DNA of 64,000 nucleotides from Linyphia triangularis (taxonomy: Eukaryota > Arthropoda > Arachnida > Araneae > Linyphiidae). Under the pieces are notes generated by a model. It saw only the letters and a list, made by a program, of their open reading frames with translations. It ran no database searches and had not been told where the DNA came from. Numbering within the stretch: position 1 is the stretch's first letter; each line of letters starts with the position of its first letter. Both the position numbers and the translations under genes were made by a program. This document shows positions 1 to 11,737 of this stretch, piece after piece. Location of the stretch: assembly GCA_963978545.1 (NCBI GenBank), contig OZ021732.1, positions 65,293,214 to 65,357,213 of the forward strand. Direction: 5' to 3'.

Positions 1-1207
1 CGTATGACATTTTGAAATTATAATTCAAATTTTACGATGTTTTTTTTTTTTTAAGGTCTCGCGTTTATTTCCTATTTTGTTTTTACGGCTGAGTATTGAA
101 ATTGCGAGGTGGTTTTCAGGCGCCAGTAGTCTAGTAATATTGGAGATTCGATGAAAGAAATATTCCTTTTATTGTTTAAACATGGGTTTCATTTTTTTTT
201 CTTTCCCCCCCCCCCCCCCCCCCTCTAACTTGGAAGAAATAAAATATAAAATTTTTGCATTTTTAAATCTTTTACATTAACTTCAGGATTTTTTATATCT
301 AACATTTTTCCCCTTTGAGAGCTTTGCTTTATTTATTAACTCAAGGGGATTGCGGTATTCTAAAGCGGTAATTTCTGTCTAGTTCTTAATCAGTTAAGAT
401 AATCAGGTTATTTATTACTATGATGGTTTGTTATGTCTGCCAAAGTCAATATGAACTAGCGCATGGACTGATCACAGTTTTGTTTCTCTAGTTTGATTGC
501 TTAAATACTTATACACTATTTTTTCCCCATTTACGTTGAAAGATTTTCTCTTCTGACTCGTAAGTAAATGTTTTATAATTTTTTTTCAGTTTGAATAAAG
601 TTTATTTTCATAAGATTAATTACTCAATCCAACATTGCTTCATAAAAATGAGGAAATGCAGATATTTTTGGCACAAAATAAAGATCATTAGAATTTTAAA
701 TGTTATGCATTAATTTTATTTTTATTGTTTAATAGTTATATGGTAAATAGTAAGTAATAAATATTCATTAAAAAGTATGTTTTTGATTTAATAATTAAGA
801 ATATCCAATAACTAAAGTAACTTGTGCACTGCCAGGAAGCGAACTTGTCCTCCACCCCCCCCCCCCCTTCTCCCCTGGATAATAGCAAAGTAAAATTTCA
901 TATAGAGAAATTGAAAAATTCAGATTAAACCAAAAAAATAATAATAACCGGCTTATACCCCCTTGGGTGCTTTGTGTCCCCCTGAAAATAATTCGGTCAC
1001 TGCTCATGTTATTTAAAATAAACTTCCATACATGAATTCAATAAAATGTTACAAAGCTAAGTAAGCATAAGTTTCGGCTATATATCGTGTTATGAAAACG
1101 TTGGTTTATAGTATTTTGTAAAAAAAATATAGTTAACATCGCGATGCATCGCGACGTTTGCTTCCCGATATATCGTGATGCAGAAATGTCAACAACGCCC
1201 AGGCCTA
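1..1207. mobile_element. Non-autonomous hAT element, right part (left end outside the window)
   Basis: The stretch aligns by eye with the complete copy at 11738-13406. Shared landmarks are the block near 90-180 (equivalent to about 12176-12240), the pyrimidine-rich block at 795-980, and the end ATCGCCCAGGCCTA-like sequence finishing at 1207. The end here reads ACGCCCAGGCCTA. No transposase reading frame is present, so it must be mobilised in trans. It includes a 16-17 base C run near 207-222. The next 8 bases (CCTGTTAG) would be the target duplication, but the left partner is outside the window. Confidence 0.8.
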
Positions 1208-1528
1208 CCTGTTAGAAATCATTCAGAAGTTATGACCTGATGTGTTTGCAAAAGCAACCTTTAAATAGCAGTCAACAATAAGAATAATTTGAAAGATATA
1301 GCAAAAATCAGTATTCAGAATATTTAAAGAAACAATTATTAACATATATTTATTTGCATCAAAGAACACTTTGTGTATACAAATTTTATACAAAAAGTTA
1401 TGCTTTATGGCATATCTCACCACCAAGAGGCTTTTGTTCACAATGAATAAATGTGGGAAAGTTGCTTCGAGCATCGTTTTTCCTTAAAAATGTGAAACCT
1501 CAGAGAAACTGTATGGCCTTGTAGCACT
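1208..1528 (-). pseudogene. Decayed zinc-finger coding remnants downstream of the 1529-2443 gene
   Basis: Read on the minus strand, this stretch continues the zinc-finger pattern after the gene's stop codon, in other frames and without intact C2H2 spacing. One frame gives a CEVLQGH..SLRFH stretch and then EICHKA before a stop. It probably represents one or two fingers lost by frameshift and stop mutations, now acting as 3' untranslated sequence. The call rests on fragments of pattern only. Confidence 0.4.
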
Positions 1529-2443
1529 TCACAAATGCAAAGGGTTTTCTCCAGGGTGAGTGTGAAGATGGCCACGGAGAGAACTCCTCTGAGAAAATGC
1601 CTTGTTGCAAATCTCACAGCTGTAAGGTTTTTCACCAGTGTGAATGAGAAGATGAGAATTAAGAGTGCTGTGCTGAGCAAATGCCTTATTGCACTTCACA
1701 CAGGAGTAAGGCTTTTCACCAGAGTGATTAATAAGATGAGTATCAAGACTCTGTTTCAGAGAAAATTTCTTCATACATAAATAGCAAGTATGTGGCTTTT
1801 CTCCAGTGTGAGTGATAAAATGTCTCCTCAGTTTCCACTTGAAAGGAAAAACTTTATTACACACTTCACATACATGGGGCTTTTTTTCAATGTGAGCATT
1901 AAGATGTCTTTTCAGAGTTCCCTTCTCAGCAAATGCCTTATTGCAAGTCGTACAAACATATGGCCTCTCCCCAGTGTGCGAGAGAAGGTGCCTTTTAAGA
2001 GCTCCCATTGCATGAAATGCCTTGTTGCATATTTGGCAAATATGCGACCTTTTCTTGAGTGATAAAGTATGCGAGTGATCAAGAAGGTGCTTTTTTAATG
2101 ACCCTTTTTCGGTATATGATTTGTTGCACGTCTCGCAAACATAGGGTTTTGCTGCAGTATGGGTGAAAAGATGATTTCTCAACCCTATCTTTCTAGAAAA
2201 TGCTCGATGGCACACCTCGCATACATGAGACTTCTCTGAAGTGTGAGAGATAAGATGACATTTTAAAGTCCCTTTTGTTGAAAATTCTTCATTGCATATC
2301 TCGCAAATGTGGGCATTTTCATCTCTTTGAGTAAAAAGCTGTATTTCCAGGCTACCTTTTTTAATAAATGCTAAGTTAGACATACTACAAATAAGGAGGT
2401 TAGCTACAATATGAGACAAACATCTAAATAATTTTAAAAACAA
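1529..2443 (-). CDS. C2H2 zinc-finger protein, nine canonical fingers plus one degenerate
   Basis: A probable nuclear DNA-binding protein. The 304-residue frame holds nine clear fingers of the form C-x2-C-x12-H-x3-H (HICEICNEEF, HVCEVCHRAF, YVCETCNKSY, HICQICNKAF, YVCTTCNKAF, HVCEVCNKVF, HTCYLCMKKF, YSCVKCNKAF, YSCEICNKAF). A degenerate finger at about residues 18-40 has CSMS in place of C-x2-C and glutamine in place of both histidines. Linkers are mostly TGEKP-like; the fourth to fifth finger linker is longer (SHTLSLKKRS). No KRAB, BTB or ZAD domain is visible. The first ~18 residues look like translated intron: an acceptor-like pyrimidine stretch ending in TTTGTAG lies just upstream of an in-frame ATG, so the true exon may begin near 2385 and an upstream exon may be missing from the call. 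It is a paralogue of the gene at 14842-16272; the two also share flanking sequence near 2560-2640 and 16545-16620. Confidence 0.82.
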   Translation of the reverse strand: MFLKLFRCLSHIVANLLICSMSNLAFIKKGSLEIQLFTQRDENAHICEICNEEFSTKGTLKCHLISHTSEKSHVCEVCHRAFSRKIGLRNHLFTHTAAKPYVCETCNKSYTEKGSLKKHLLDHSHTLSLKKRSHICQICNKAFHAMGALKRHLLSHTGERPYVCTTCNKAFAEKGTLKRHLNAHIEKKPHVCEVCNKVFPFKWKLRRHFITHTGEKPHTCYLCMKKFSLKQSLDTHLINHSGEKPYSCVKCNKAFAQHSTLNSHLLIHTGEKPYSCEICNKAFSQRSSLRGHLHTHPGENPLHL

Positions 2444-4220
2444 GCTCCAAAGGAATCCTTAAAAACTGAGTGTTTACACTCATACGTCTTTTTTTTTCTT
2501 TACAAATATCATGTATAAACATTGGAAGCTGAATCATTACATCAATCTCTTCTAAGATAACACTTCAACTCAGCAGCACTGTAAAGTAAAAAAAAAATAA
2601 AAAAATAACAATACTTAAAAATATTTTTTAATCAATTTAGTAGGGAAAATATGTATGCTTGTAAAATATAAACATTAAAACTAATTGTAGTTATACTAAT
2701 TTAGAACAGGTATTTAGATTATTACAACTAAGAAAATAAGAGATTCAGTGTATTATTTTTACATAAAGGAACATGAGTCTCCAAGTTTTACCTGAACTAA
2801 CAAGACAATTTCTAAAGAAATTCCAGATCTGTCCTGATAAATTAAACCAAAGTTGGTATTTTTAAAAAAGTCCTTTTTAAGATAGTTTTTTTATGGTAGA
2901 AGGAAAACAATTGAAAAACAATTATTTTTCCTAGTCACCATATTACCCCAATTAAATTGTCAAGTACTTTGGGGGTATAGTACCAAAACTTCATCAAAAG
3001 TAATATTTTTTTTTTTTTTTTCTAAAAAAAAACAATTATATCTGAACAGAAATATGTTTTTTCTACATTGAATAGAAAGCCCGAAATTACTGGTTATATA
3101 TAAACATTATTTTAGGATAACATTATGGGGATACAAAATTTTCAATGCTCTTTCAAGCAGTGTTTTTCAAGAACATTGCAAAATCAAATTAATCTATCTC
3201 CAGAAACATTATACTAGGTTATTTAATTTTATTAAACATTTAATTAGTGTTTCCGACTTTTCAGAAAAAAATCCTAACTTTCTCAAAAAACCGCCAAAAT
3301 GAGGAATACTATCTTGTTGATATGAAATCAATTTAATCCAACAGATCAGAAAATCAAAAACATTTTAATATCTGTCACATATATCAAGCACTTAAAAAAA
3401 TATGAAATTTGTTAAAGCACTTTTCAAAGTTTTTAAGCAATCATGCATGTACCATAATCAAATAGGAACAAGAATCGAGTTTTGATAGTATTTTATACGC
3501 ACCACTTGTTATAACATACACCTTCATTTGTATTTTAAGAAATAATTCAGATTTTACAAGGAAAAATTAGTTCTTAATCTTAATAGAAAGGAAATTTTCC
3601 AAACAGGAAGTTCAAAAGATTATTTTTAAAAACTCTTCTAATTTCATATTACAAAAAGTTGTTATTTAATTTCTCTCAAATATGTAAGTAAAAACATATA
3701 AATGTAAAAAAAAATTGCATAAGCAACACAACACAATTAAATTATTTTACATGTATATATTTTTTGAAATTATTTTATTTGTATATCAGGCATTTTCCTT
3801 TAATTTCAACAAAATTGAATTGATAAATATTTATAGATGATTATTCCTCGAGAATGCTTTTCATAACATAACAGTTCTTAAAAACTTAACAAATGAAATT
3901 TTGTTTGGTGCACATCATAGGCATTATAAACTAAAAAAGGGACAAATAGAGACAACCATATTTTGACACATTTGCACCACATTATTGTTTACTCTTAACC
4001 ACATTTTGAAGAAAATAGAACTCTTTAATTTAAAAAAAAAAAAAAAACTAGATTTCGAAAAGAAAAAAAATTGCAGGTCCAAAAATTTTTTTGCAGTGGG
4101 GACCAAACCAATGTAATTACACACTGCACCAATTCGTAACAAATTTAAATGCAGCAATCAGTATAATAGTTTGATTGAAATTTGTGCAAAGTTCCACACC
4201 CCTAGTATCACAAAGTAGGA
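2444..4220. other. AT-rich non-coding DNA upstream of the zinc-finger gene
   Basis: No convincing coding potential or element ends were seen. The part near 2560-2640 resembles the stretch upstream of the second zinc-finger gene, so it is probably an intron or promoter region shared by duplication. Open frames here are low complexity (poly-Phe/Lys). Confidence 0.5.
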
Positions 4221-4223
4221 GCA

Positions 4224-4393
4224 AAAAAAAAAATTATTTCTAACCTGTCTGTAAGCAGAAAATGGAAAAGGGCAGGGAGTTCAGGGCACTTGGCCAGGGT
4301 TTCCAAAAAAAAAATTATTTCTAACCTGTCTGTAAGCAGAAAATGGAAAAGGGCAGGGAGTTCAGGGCACTTGGCCAGGGTTTCCAAAAATAT
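4224..4393. repeat. Tandem duplication, two copies of an 81-bp unit
   Basis: The segment beginning ATTATTTCTAACCTGTCTG at 4233 recurs at 4314 and is essentially identical through CCAGGGTTTCCAAAAA. The near identity means a recent duplication, or an assembly artefact at the A-tract that separates the copies. Confidence 0.9.
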
Positions 4394-4568
4394 TTATCAA
4401 GGTAAAAAAAATTAAGGATAAGTTTACTAATTAATGAATTTTTTTAGTAAATAATTTATTTTTTTTTGTAAAACTTTCTACTTGTTTATCCAATCAAAAT
4501 AATTTCATGTTCTTGTACTTCATGTATTATCACAGCCTCCACAAACTTGTCATCTGTTTGTAGTTTAA

Positions 4569-4772
4569 CCCATTGCACTCCAGGCCTCTTTCGCGCGGAG
4601 GAATCAGCAACTCGAGACATTTTAGGTTCAGCTGGTGCTTATGGATTTGCTTCATAGAAACTAAACACAGTCATTGGCCTTGCATCGAATTTCTGCATCA
4701 CACCTAATGGTCCCCTCGTGGTTTGGCATCCAATCGTGTGGCGCCTGAGAGGCGCCACTGGAGTGCAAAGGG
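4569..4772. mobile_element. piggyBac-type MITE (204 bp)
   Basis: The element is flanked by TTAA on both sides (4565-4568 and 4773-4776). Its ends are CCCATTGCACTCCAG on the left and, reading inward from the right, CCCTTTGCACTCCAG. TTAA target sites and CCC-starting terminal repeats are hallmarks of piggyBac. It has no coding capacity. Confidence 0.8.
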
Positions 4773-4776
4773 TTAA

Positions 4777-6037
4777 ACTAATTGCATGTGGATGAATAGT
4801 TTACAGATACTATTTCACTATTACAAAACTTGCACTTCTGATATAATAATTCTCATGGATTTACTATAAAATGGGTAGGGTATGTACCCACCTGCTTCAA
4901 AGTAAAGGACGCTAAATGGGAAGACAGAACAAAATGAGAAACTTATGAAAGGAACTCTATTTAAATACTAAAAATTAACATTAATTCTTATAGTGATAAT
5001 TTTAATGTAAAGTTGTATAGTTTTATACTTTAATTTCTGAAATAAAAAAATTGCTGTAATTTTTATAATAGAATTATTTAAATAAATTAACAGTTGATTT
5101 AAAACTTATTATGGTATTTTGTGTTCTACTTTTGCTGAGACATAAAATTAAGTTTTCTTTTAAGCCCACAAATGTTTTTCCCTGGGCCCCTAAACGTAAG
5201 TCGGCCCCTGATTGTTACTTCGAAAAAATATTCCAAAAAAAAAAGTAAAGCTACACTACCAAATACCACCGCATCTGCGCCGAAACTGAAAGGTTTGTTT
5301 ACATGGCAAGTTAATTTCCCTGTGATTGTTTACGTATGCCGGCATACATGTCAAGTGTATCTTCGTAAGTACTTTTTATTCTGTCCAAGTTGCACACAAG
5401 TTCAAAGCAATTTCGCTTCACAGGGGCTGACATTCTCTGCTGAATCAAATAAATTATGCAGGGAAAATATTATCAAATATGTAATGCAAATTCTCACTTA
5501 CTTTTTAAGAGTTGCAGAATATGAAATGCATATTTTTTTAACCAAACTTCTGAATATAAAATAAAGGGCAAATAAAATAATTGTATGTCTTTACAATGAA
5601 ACTCAATTAAAAGAACACTTTTATTTTATATATGAAATATAATAATCTATAATCGTCTAATCGTGATCGAATTTTCTGAGGAGTTGGGTTGGGAAAACAA
5701 AATTCGCGGATGACCAGACAAGTTGCCAAACGTAAGTTATAATTTTCTATATAAAAAAAAATCTACATAAAAGCCATGCTAACTTTCTTTCTTAAAAACT
5801 CTTGATTTTTACCTTCGGAAAGTAACTGTTATTTATTGAATTTTTCTTATCGCTTTTAAAATATAATTTATCTTTTATTTCCATAAGCTTGGAGAGAAAA
5901 GTCAGGATATTTCAAAACTATCTGACGTCACAATAAGTAGTTTTGGTTTCTAAAAGTCCCAAGTCAAGAAAATCATACGCAGGTCTGGTTCAAGCAGAGT
6001 CAGACATAACTCCATTCTTCCACACCCACTTGGATAC
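4777..6037. other. Non-coding stretch left of the Tc1 element
   Basis: AT-rich, with one 130-codon open frame at 5172-5564 that resembles no known family and has no protein-like composition. I see no supported gene here. Confidence 0.45.
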
Positions 6038-6618
6038 TACAATATCTGTCCAAAAGTATCCGGACACCCCTTAAAAAAGTGGTTCTGGCGAGTGACGCAA
6101 TTTGATACGTAATTGAAAGCTATAAAATTGTTGGTAGTGATTTGTCAGATTGTATTTATGCGTTTGTGAGGCAATGAGTAAGTCAAAGGAGCTTAGTGAA
6201 TTTGATCGTGGCAGAATAGTGCCCAAGTAGCACAGCAGTATTGGCCAATATCAGCCCTACATTGGCCAATCCCGATGTGGAATGGCGCAAAATCGGCCGT
6301 TCGATGCCGATATTGCCCAATCTCGCCCAATATTGGATAGACGATACTCAAAAGTTTGAAAGGTTGATCGACAGTTTTAAAATTAAAATATTTTATGTAT
6401 AAGAAAGGAAGGTTTGCATTAATATGTTTTGTGATATTTTTGCCACGGTTTTAAGCATTTTTTAAAAAATCATGTATTTTGGAACGATCTCGACTTACGG
6501 CCAATACTGGCCGAATGCGATATTAAAACGATGCGCAGAATTTCTCAAAAAGAATCGTCACCGAGTGGCTGAAGGAACTGAAGTGCCCGGATGTGTGTTT
6601 ACTAAGTTTATTTATGTT

Positions 6619-9530
6619 ATGTCGCCGGCGCGACGGTCATTAGTAACATTAAAATTGGATCGAAAACTTATTACTGGTAAGTGTTGTCACAATAATTTGT
6701 CGATTTCATGGGGTATCTACGTATTACATTATTGGTTTAAGTTGGTTTTAGTTAATTTCAACGATACTTGATTGCCGACTTGGTTTGATCTACAAAAGCG
6801 ATGTTGACAAAGGTGATTGATATTCACATTAAACTTGATTAGGAATCGAGTTGGTTTCAATTATTTATTTAATGCTGCTGTTTAAAATATAAACAAGATT
6901 TTCAGCTTTTATCTCATCCATACACGGATGCAAACTAATACTCATTTAGCCATTCCCCCCTACCCCTCCATTGCTTGTTTCAAATTATGCTCATCATTGA
7001 AATATACTTATACTACATGTTACATTCTAGTTTGTCTTCCTATTTATCATATTTGTTATCGTTAGTTTATATTGCTTATAAAATTCAATATCCAAGCTCC
7101 ATGATTAGCTCTGTTAATAGAATATATTGTGAATTGGGCATATTGAGGAAACCACATTAAATTAAAACACGTCTATTACTCAATCTCAAAGGTGGTGTGG
7201 AATAGGGTGCATTATCTCAATCAACCGCTTGGCATAAAAAGTAAATGTTCTAGAAAATGTCAATTTTAACAATATGTATAACTAATGTTATTATGCCTCC
7301 TATTTTTGAAAAAATACAGCAAACCCTGTTAACGCAAAATTGCTTAGCATAAAATCACATTTAATGCAAAGGAAAAGCAGTTCTCCGTACTTAAAACTTA
7401 ACGTTAATTTATTTAACACAAAATTCGGTTAAAGCGAACAATTTCAGTGGCCAGATCGACTTAGCGTTAACAGGGTTTTACTGTATATGTACATTCTCCT
7501 ATTTAAAAGGTCTGTCTTGTGCAATTATTGATTTCTCAGAAAAGAGCAATGAATGGAAATTTTTGAAATATCTACAAAAATATATTTTGAATGCCTAACT
7601 TCATTTGTGTTAATTTAAACATACTATGCAAAGATGTTGTTTTTATAAAATAAAAATGTTTTGTTCATTTAAAGAAAAGACTTTCCATTTGAAAAGTAAA
7701 CATCAAATATTGTAATCAAGTATTATTGTTAGTGCTATTTTCTGTCTTGGAATGAAAAGTGTAATAGTTGTAGCCTTCCTTCCCTTGGCAGTAAAATGCC
7801 AGTATGGCCTTTCAATAGTTAATTTGTTATTCTGTTCAGTTTAAAATAAAGAAATATACTGTTGTAGGGTTCATTGATGGAAATGGAGAACCCGTAGAAG
7901 TAATTCCTTCATCTTGGTTCATCTCAGACAAAAGTTGTCTTTGGTAGTTTGCAACAAATGGGGAAGGGGGGAATGAACATGATTAAAGAATATATGCCCT
8001 CAAGTATAACATGGCAAACATTTAATTTTAAAATCTATTGTACATACAGTAATTAAATTACAATTTTTGTATAGAGTATATACAAATAATTCAAGGTATC
8101 ACAAATAATGTTTCATAAGTCATTGATCTACTTATCAGTTCAAGTTTTGATGGTGTAGATTTTTGAAGTGGTGGACATGAATAACAGATATTTATTAACA
8201 GATTTAAATAATATTCTATTTTAATTTCTCAAACTGAAGATTGGTTTTTTAGTGAGTTATATTAAAAGTGCTTTAAATAAGATATTTAATTGTATAAATA
8301 AATTGTATATAAAGTTTTGCAACTAGTTTGAGATAGCATATATCCATAATTTTCCTATTTAGATTCATTTTAACAGGCATAAGATAAAGCTGAGCTTGCT
8401 CGTTCAATTGGGAGTGATTCTTCAGAAGATGAAAATTTATTAACCAAGAAAAGCCGAACTAATATTCCAGCCCATTTCAAAGACGATCCCCCTTCTTTGG
8501 AATCCCACAAAAAAACGAGCAAAAACTTGTTTGTGAACCAAAAAGCGTGAAAACTTCCTCTACCAGGTAAGAATATATGATAATCAATTAGGTAACGATC
8601 CAAGCAATTTCAATTTGATGTTACAATAATTTATATTTTAAAATATAATAAGCAATGGAGAATCTCTGGTCTTTCAAATAAAAAAAAAATTATCTGTTTC
8701 TTTAAACAATTTTGAACAAATCACCTTTGTCATATGCTTATAATTGAGAAATTAGTTCAGTAGAAAAAACAACAAAAACACTATGTTCTAAATTAGTTCC
8801 TATAACTTTTCAAGTGCAACAGTGTATTTTATCACAGACTTTTCAACAACACTTTTTACTATTTATTTTGATTTTATTTGGTGGTTAATTTAACAGTTTA
8901 AAAGAGATTTTTCTCTCTTATAAATTATTTATTACAATTTTAAACGGCTAAAGAAAAATGAACGAGTTTATAAAAAAAAACAGAATTAGCATTTATTTCG
9001 TGATTGATAGTTTTTTTGTGTGCTTGGTTGAGGTTGGTGCAAACGTATTTGCAGAGAACTTTATATAAATTAAATTCATACAAGCTCAGTATATACAATT
9101 GAAATTTAAATACCAGTTTAAAATTATTTTCTTAAATGTTAGTAGAAAATGTTTTCTGATATAACAATTTAACAAAATGTTAATAATCTTATGCTTTTGT
9201 GCAAAATTGTGTTTTTCATTTTGCAATTTTTTTTTTTTTTTTTTTTAATGGGCAGTAAATGCTGCACTGCATGATTTCTTTTATTGATAACAAATTCCAG
9301 TTCCGTAACAAAAAGAGTTTGGATAAAATAAAAAGAGCTAAAGACTAGAAAAAGTTTGATGCAATAATTTGATTTTTAAATTTTAATGTAATCTTAATGA
9401 AAACAGAAATGAATAATTTTATATTTCAGGTTCGTTTTCTTCGCCGAGGTAGAAACTTCAAAGGAAGATAAAATATGTAAAATAAAATATGTATTATAAT
9501 AAACAGCTTGTATTAAATTTATGTTTTTAT
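6619..9530 (+). pseudogene. Gene-like exon set carried inside the 5 kb element (copy 1), DUF4806-type N-terminus resemblance
   Basis: Four exon-like blocks have good splice sites. Exon 1 starts at an ATG (6619) and ends at 6676 before GGTAAGT. Exon 2 starts at 7868 after TTGTAG, and the phases match, giving MSPARRSLVTLKLD then FIDGNGEPVEVIPSSWFISD and KSCLW; a TAG at 7945 closes it in this copy. Exon 3 is 8377-8566 (KAELARSIGSDSSEDENLL), bounded by AACAG and GTAAGA. Exon 4 starts at 9430 after TTTCAG and ends near AATAAA signals. The VEVIPSSW...CLW pattern followed by a KAELT..SDSSEDE stretch resembles the N-terminal part of arthropod DUF4806-containing proteins; that match is from memory and uncertain. 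The same blocks occur in copy 2. Joining of exons 2 to 3 is not proven. Confidence 0.42.
7317..7483. mobile_element. Short TA-flanked MITE (pogo/Tigger-like ends) inside copy 1
   Basis: The left end is CAGCAAACCCTGTTAACGC and the right end reading inward is CAGTAAAACCCTGTTAACGC, with TA on each side (7315-7316, 7484-7485). It is 167 bp with no coding capacity. The same MITE is present at the same place in copy 2 (42252-43924), so it was there before the two copies separated. Confidence 0.8.
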
Positions 9531-10929
9531 TATAAATATGCACTGCAGAAAGTGACAATTAATTTAAGAGTGCATGGTTTTTAAGCCATAAAATATCAAT
9601 TAAATTATATTGGGTTTCAATTATCGGTCATTAAAAATCAATTAAAATAGGAATGAAAGTTTGAAAAATTATTCATTATACGAGGTATTCATGTAAATAT
9701 TATTGTGGATTTTTTAAAATAATAGATGTTTTTGTCAAATAATTTTTGGATGAGAAAACTTTTTCAATGGGGGGGGGGGGGGGGGTCTGCAATTTAATTC
9801 ACTTTATTGCTTTTACAATATTATGATTGAAGTGAATGAACTAAAGCATTAAAATGAGATTTATTTACTATCTATTTGATTCTTAATGCATAGAGAAAAA
9901 TTATGTTTTAAAAATGAAAAGGGACTTCATAAATGAAGTTGATCGGTGCAGAAAAAATATACTTCACAAGTTTAAAATTCAACCTTCTATTTTTATGAAA
10001 CCTTAGCATAAAAAGTTCAATGAGTATTGATTGACCAATAGGGATTTTAAATTCTACTGTTAGTTTTCTAGTTTAAAACTGCATGTATCTTTCTAAATCC
10101 TTGAATGTCAGACATTTTGTTATCTAAATGTTTTTTTTTTGGTAGGGGAGTTGAAAACATTATTTTACAAATGTTTAAGTATAACTTAACAAATTATTAA
10201 GGGTTTTTGGGCAACAATGTGTTACTAAACATTGAACAGCTCAAAATTGAATCTAAACGCATATAAGAATTATCATTTGCAACCACTTCTTCCACTAAAA
10301 AGAAAGTTCAGATATGTTGAGTGGCAAATCTACCCTAAACTGCTCTGTGATATAATAAAAAAATAGTAGCTAAAATTGCTCTTTCAGGGTTGGAAAAAAA
10401 CATGTTTTTTTGGTTTAAACAGAGGTCTTTTTTTTTTATCCTTTTCTAATTACATGTATACATATTTATAAATAAAATTTAGCATAAACAAGAATAATTT
10501 ATGTTTTATAAACAATGAATATTCCTTTTGAAAGTAATTTGAACTAAGTAAATAAACAATTGTTGCTATTTATGGGGACATTTAAATCATTAAATTTTAA
10601 TATTTTATTTAGAGGTACTATTTTTTAAATTCAATATATACAATATTAATTGTTTACTACATAATACATAGAATATTGCTCTTCGATTCATTTGATACTT
10701 ATAAAAACTTCAATAGTTTTTAATTGGAAGATTTATTTTAAAATACATTAGAACATATTGTATTTCAGCTAAAAATAGAAGTCATCTACAACATCAAATA
10801 ATTTAAAAAATCTAATTATATATAAAAATACAATTTTAAATTATTCTTTAAAAAAAAATATTTCGTTTTTCTGAGGGAAAAGAAAAACATTTGGTTTAAA
10901 CCAATGCTCATCGATATTGCCCAAGATTG

Positions 10930-11126
10930 CACATCAATACTGGCCAAAACTACTCCTCGAGATCGGCCAAAACTACGCATCGAGATCGGCCAAAACTACG
11001 CATCGAGATCGGCCAAAACTACGCATTGAGATCGGCCAAAACTACGCATTGAGATCGGCCAAAACTACGCATCGATATCGGCCAAAACTGCTCCTCGAGA
11101 TCGGCCAAAACCGCACTGCGATATTG
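10930..11126. repeat. 23-bp minisatellite near the right end of the 5 kb element (copy 1)
   Basis: About eight tandem units of the form CGAGATCGGCCAAAACTACG-CAT. Each carries a GGCCAAAA core, the same core used in the terminal repeats (TTGGCCAAT). The array probably arose by expansion of a subterminal protein-binding motif. It is present only on the right side. Confidence 0.9.
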
Positions 11127-11737
11127 GCCAATATTGCAAAAATGTTAGCCGTTCGGTGCTGGCCGTTCCGACATTACCCAGGATTGGCCAATCTTCCAGA
11201 GCTCCGGTTTCCGACATTGGCCAATACTGCTGTGCTACCTGGGTGGGATGCCACCTTTGTGGAAAATCAGTTAGTGAAATTGCGGACATTCTACAGAAGC
11301 CTAAATCCACTGTGAGTGATGTAATTGTGAAGTTTAAACGGCGAGGCAGTGAAACGGAAGAAAAACGAACCGGTAGGCCGAAAACACTTGGTGAACGCAG
11401 CCGCAGAACTCTGAAAAGGGTAGTGAAACAAAATCGCAAGTCCTCGTTGGTGGAAATTTCTCAGGAGTTCCAAAGTTCATCAGGCGTTAGTGTTAGCAGC
11501 AGGACTGTCCGTCGAGAGTTAAAAGACTTGGGATTCCAAGGTCGTGCAGCCGCTCACAAGCCGAACATCACTCCACAGAATGCGAAGCATCGATTGCAAT
11601 GGTGTAGAGCTCACCGTCATTGGACTGTGGACATGTGGAAAACTGTTCTTTGGAGTGATGAATCTCGTTTTACAGTCTGGCAGTCAGATAGACGCGTCTG
11701 GGTTTGGCGGATGCCCGGCGAACGTTTCTATAGTGAC

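Larger units (their letters stand above)
6222..11243 (+). mobile_element. 5.0 kb terminal-inverted-repeat element, copy 1 (superfamily not recognised)
   Basis: The left end is CCCAAGTAGCACAGCAGTAT. The right end, reading inward, is CCCAGGTAGCACAGCAGTAT, followed on both sides by TGGCCAAT. The flanks are TG (6220-6221) and TG (11244-11245), and the uninterrupted Tc1 reading frame confirms a 2-bp target duplication. Both ends are rich in GGCC-containing motifs; the right end also has a 23-bp minisatellite. No transposase-like frame is present, but a spliced gene-like structure lies inside (6619-9530). A second copy is at 41089-47517. The ends resemble a 1.5 kb element at 42334-43834, so this is a family. 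It does not match hAT, piggyBac, Tc1 or Harbinger signatures that I know. Confidence 0.85.

Noticed and set aside
1535..2062. Plus-strand frames opposite the zinc-finger gene
   Set aside because: They mirror the C2H2 repeats on the other strand and show only antisense repetition.
5172..5564. 130-codon open frame as a gene
   Set aside because: No domain, no splice or promoter context, low-quality composition; open by chance in AT-rich DNA.
6472..6771. 99-codon open frame at the left end of the 5 kb element as a transposase
   Set aside because: The frame is not conserved in copy 2 and overlaps the better supported exon 1 in another frame.
10930..11126. CRISPR-like 23-bp repeats
   Set aside because: The units are directly tandem with no spacers; it is a minisatellite.
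11065..11439. Minus-strand 124-codon frame over the Tc1 and element junction
   Set aside because: It crosses an insertion boundary and is a shadow of the Tc1 transposase.
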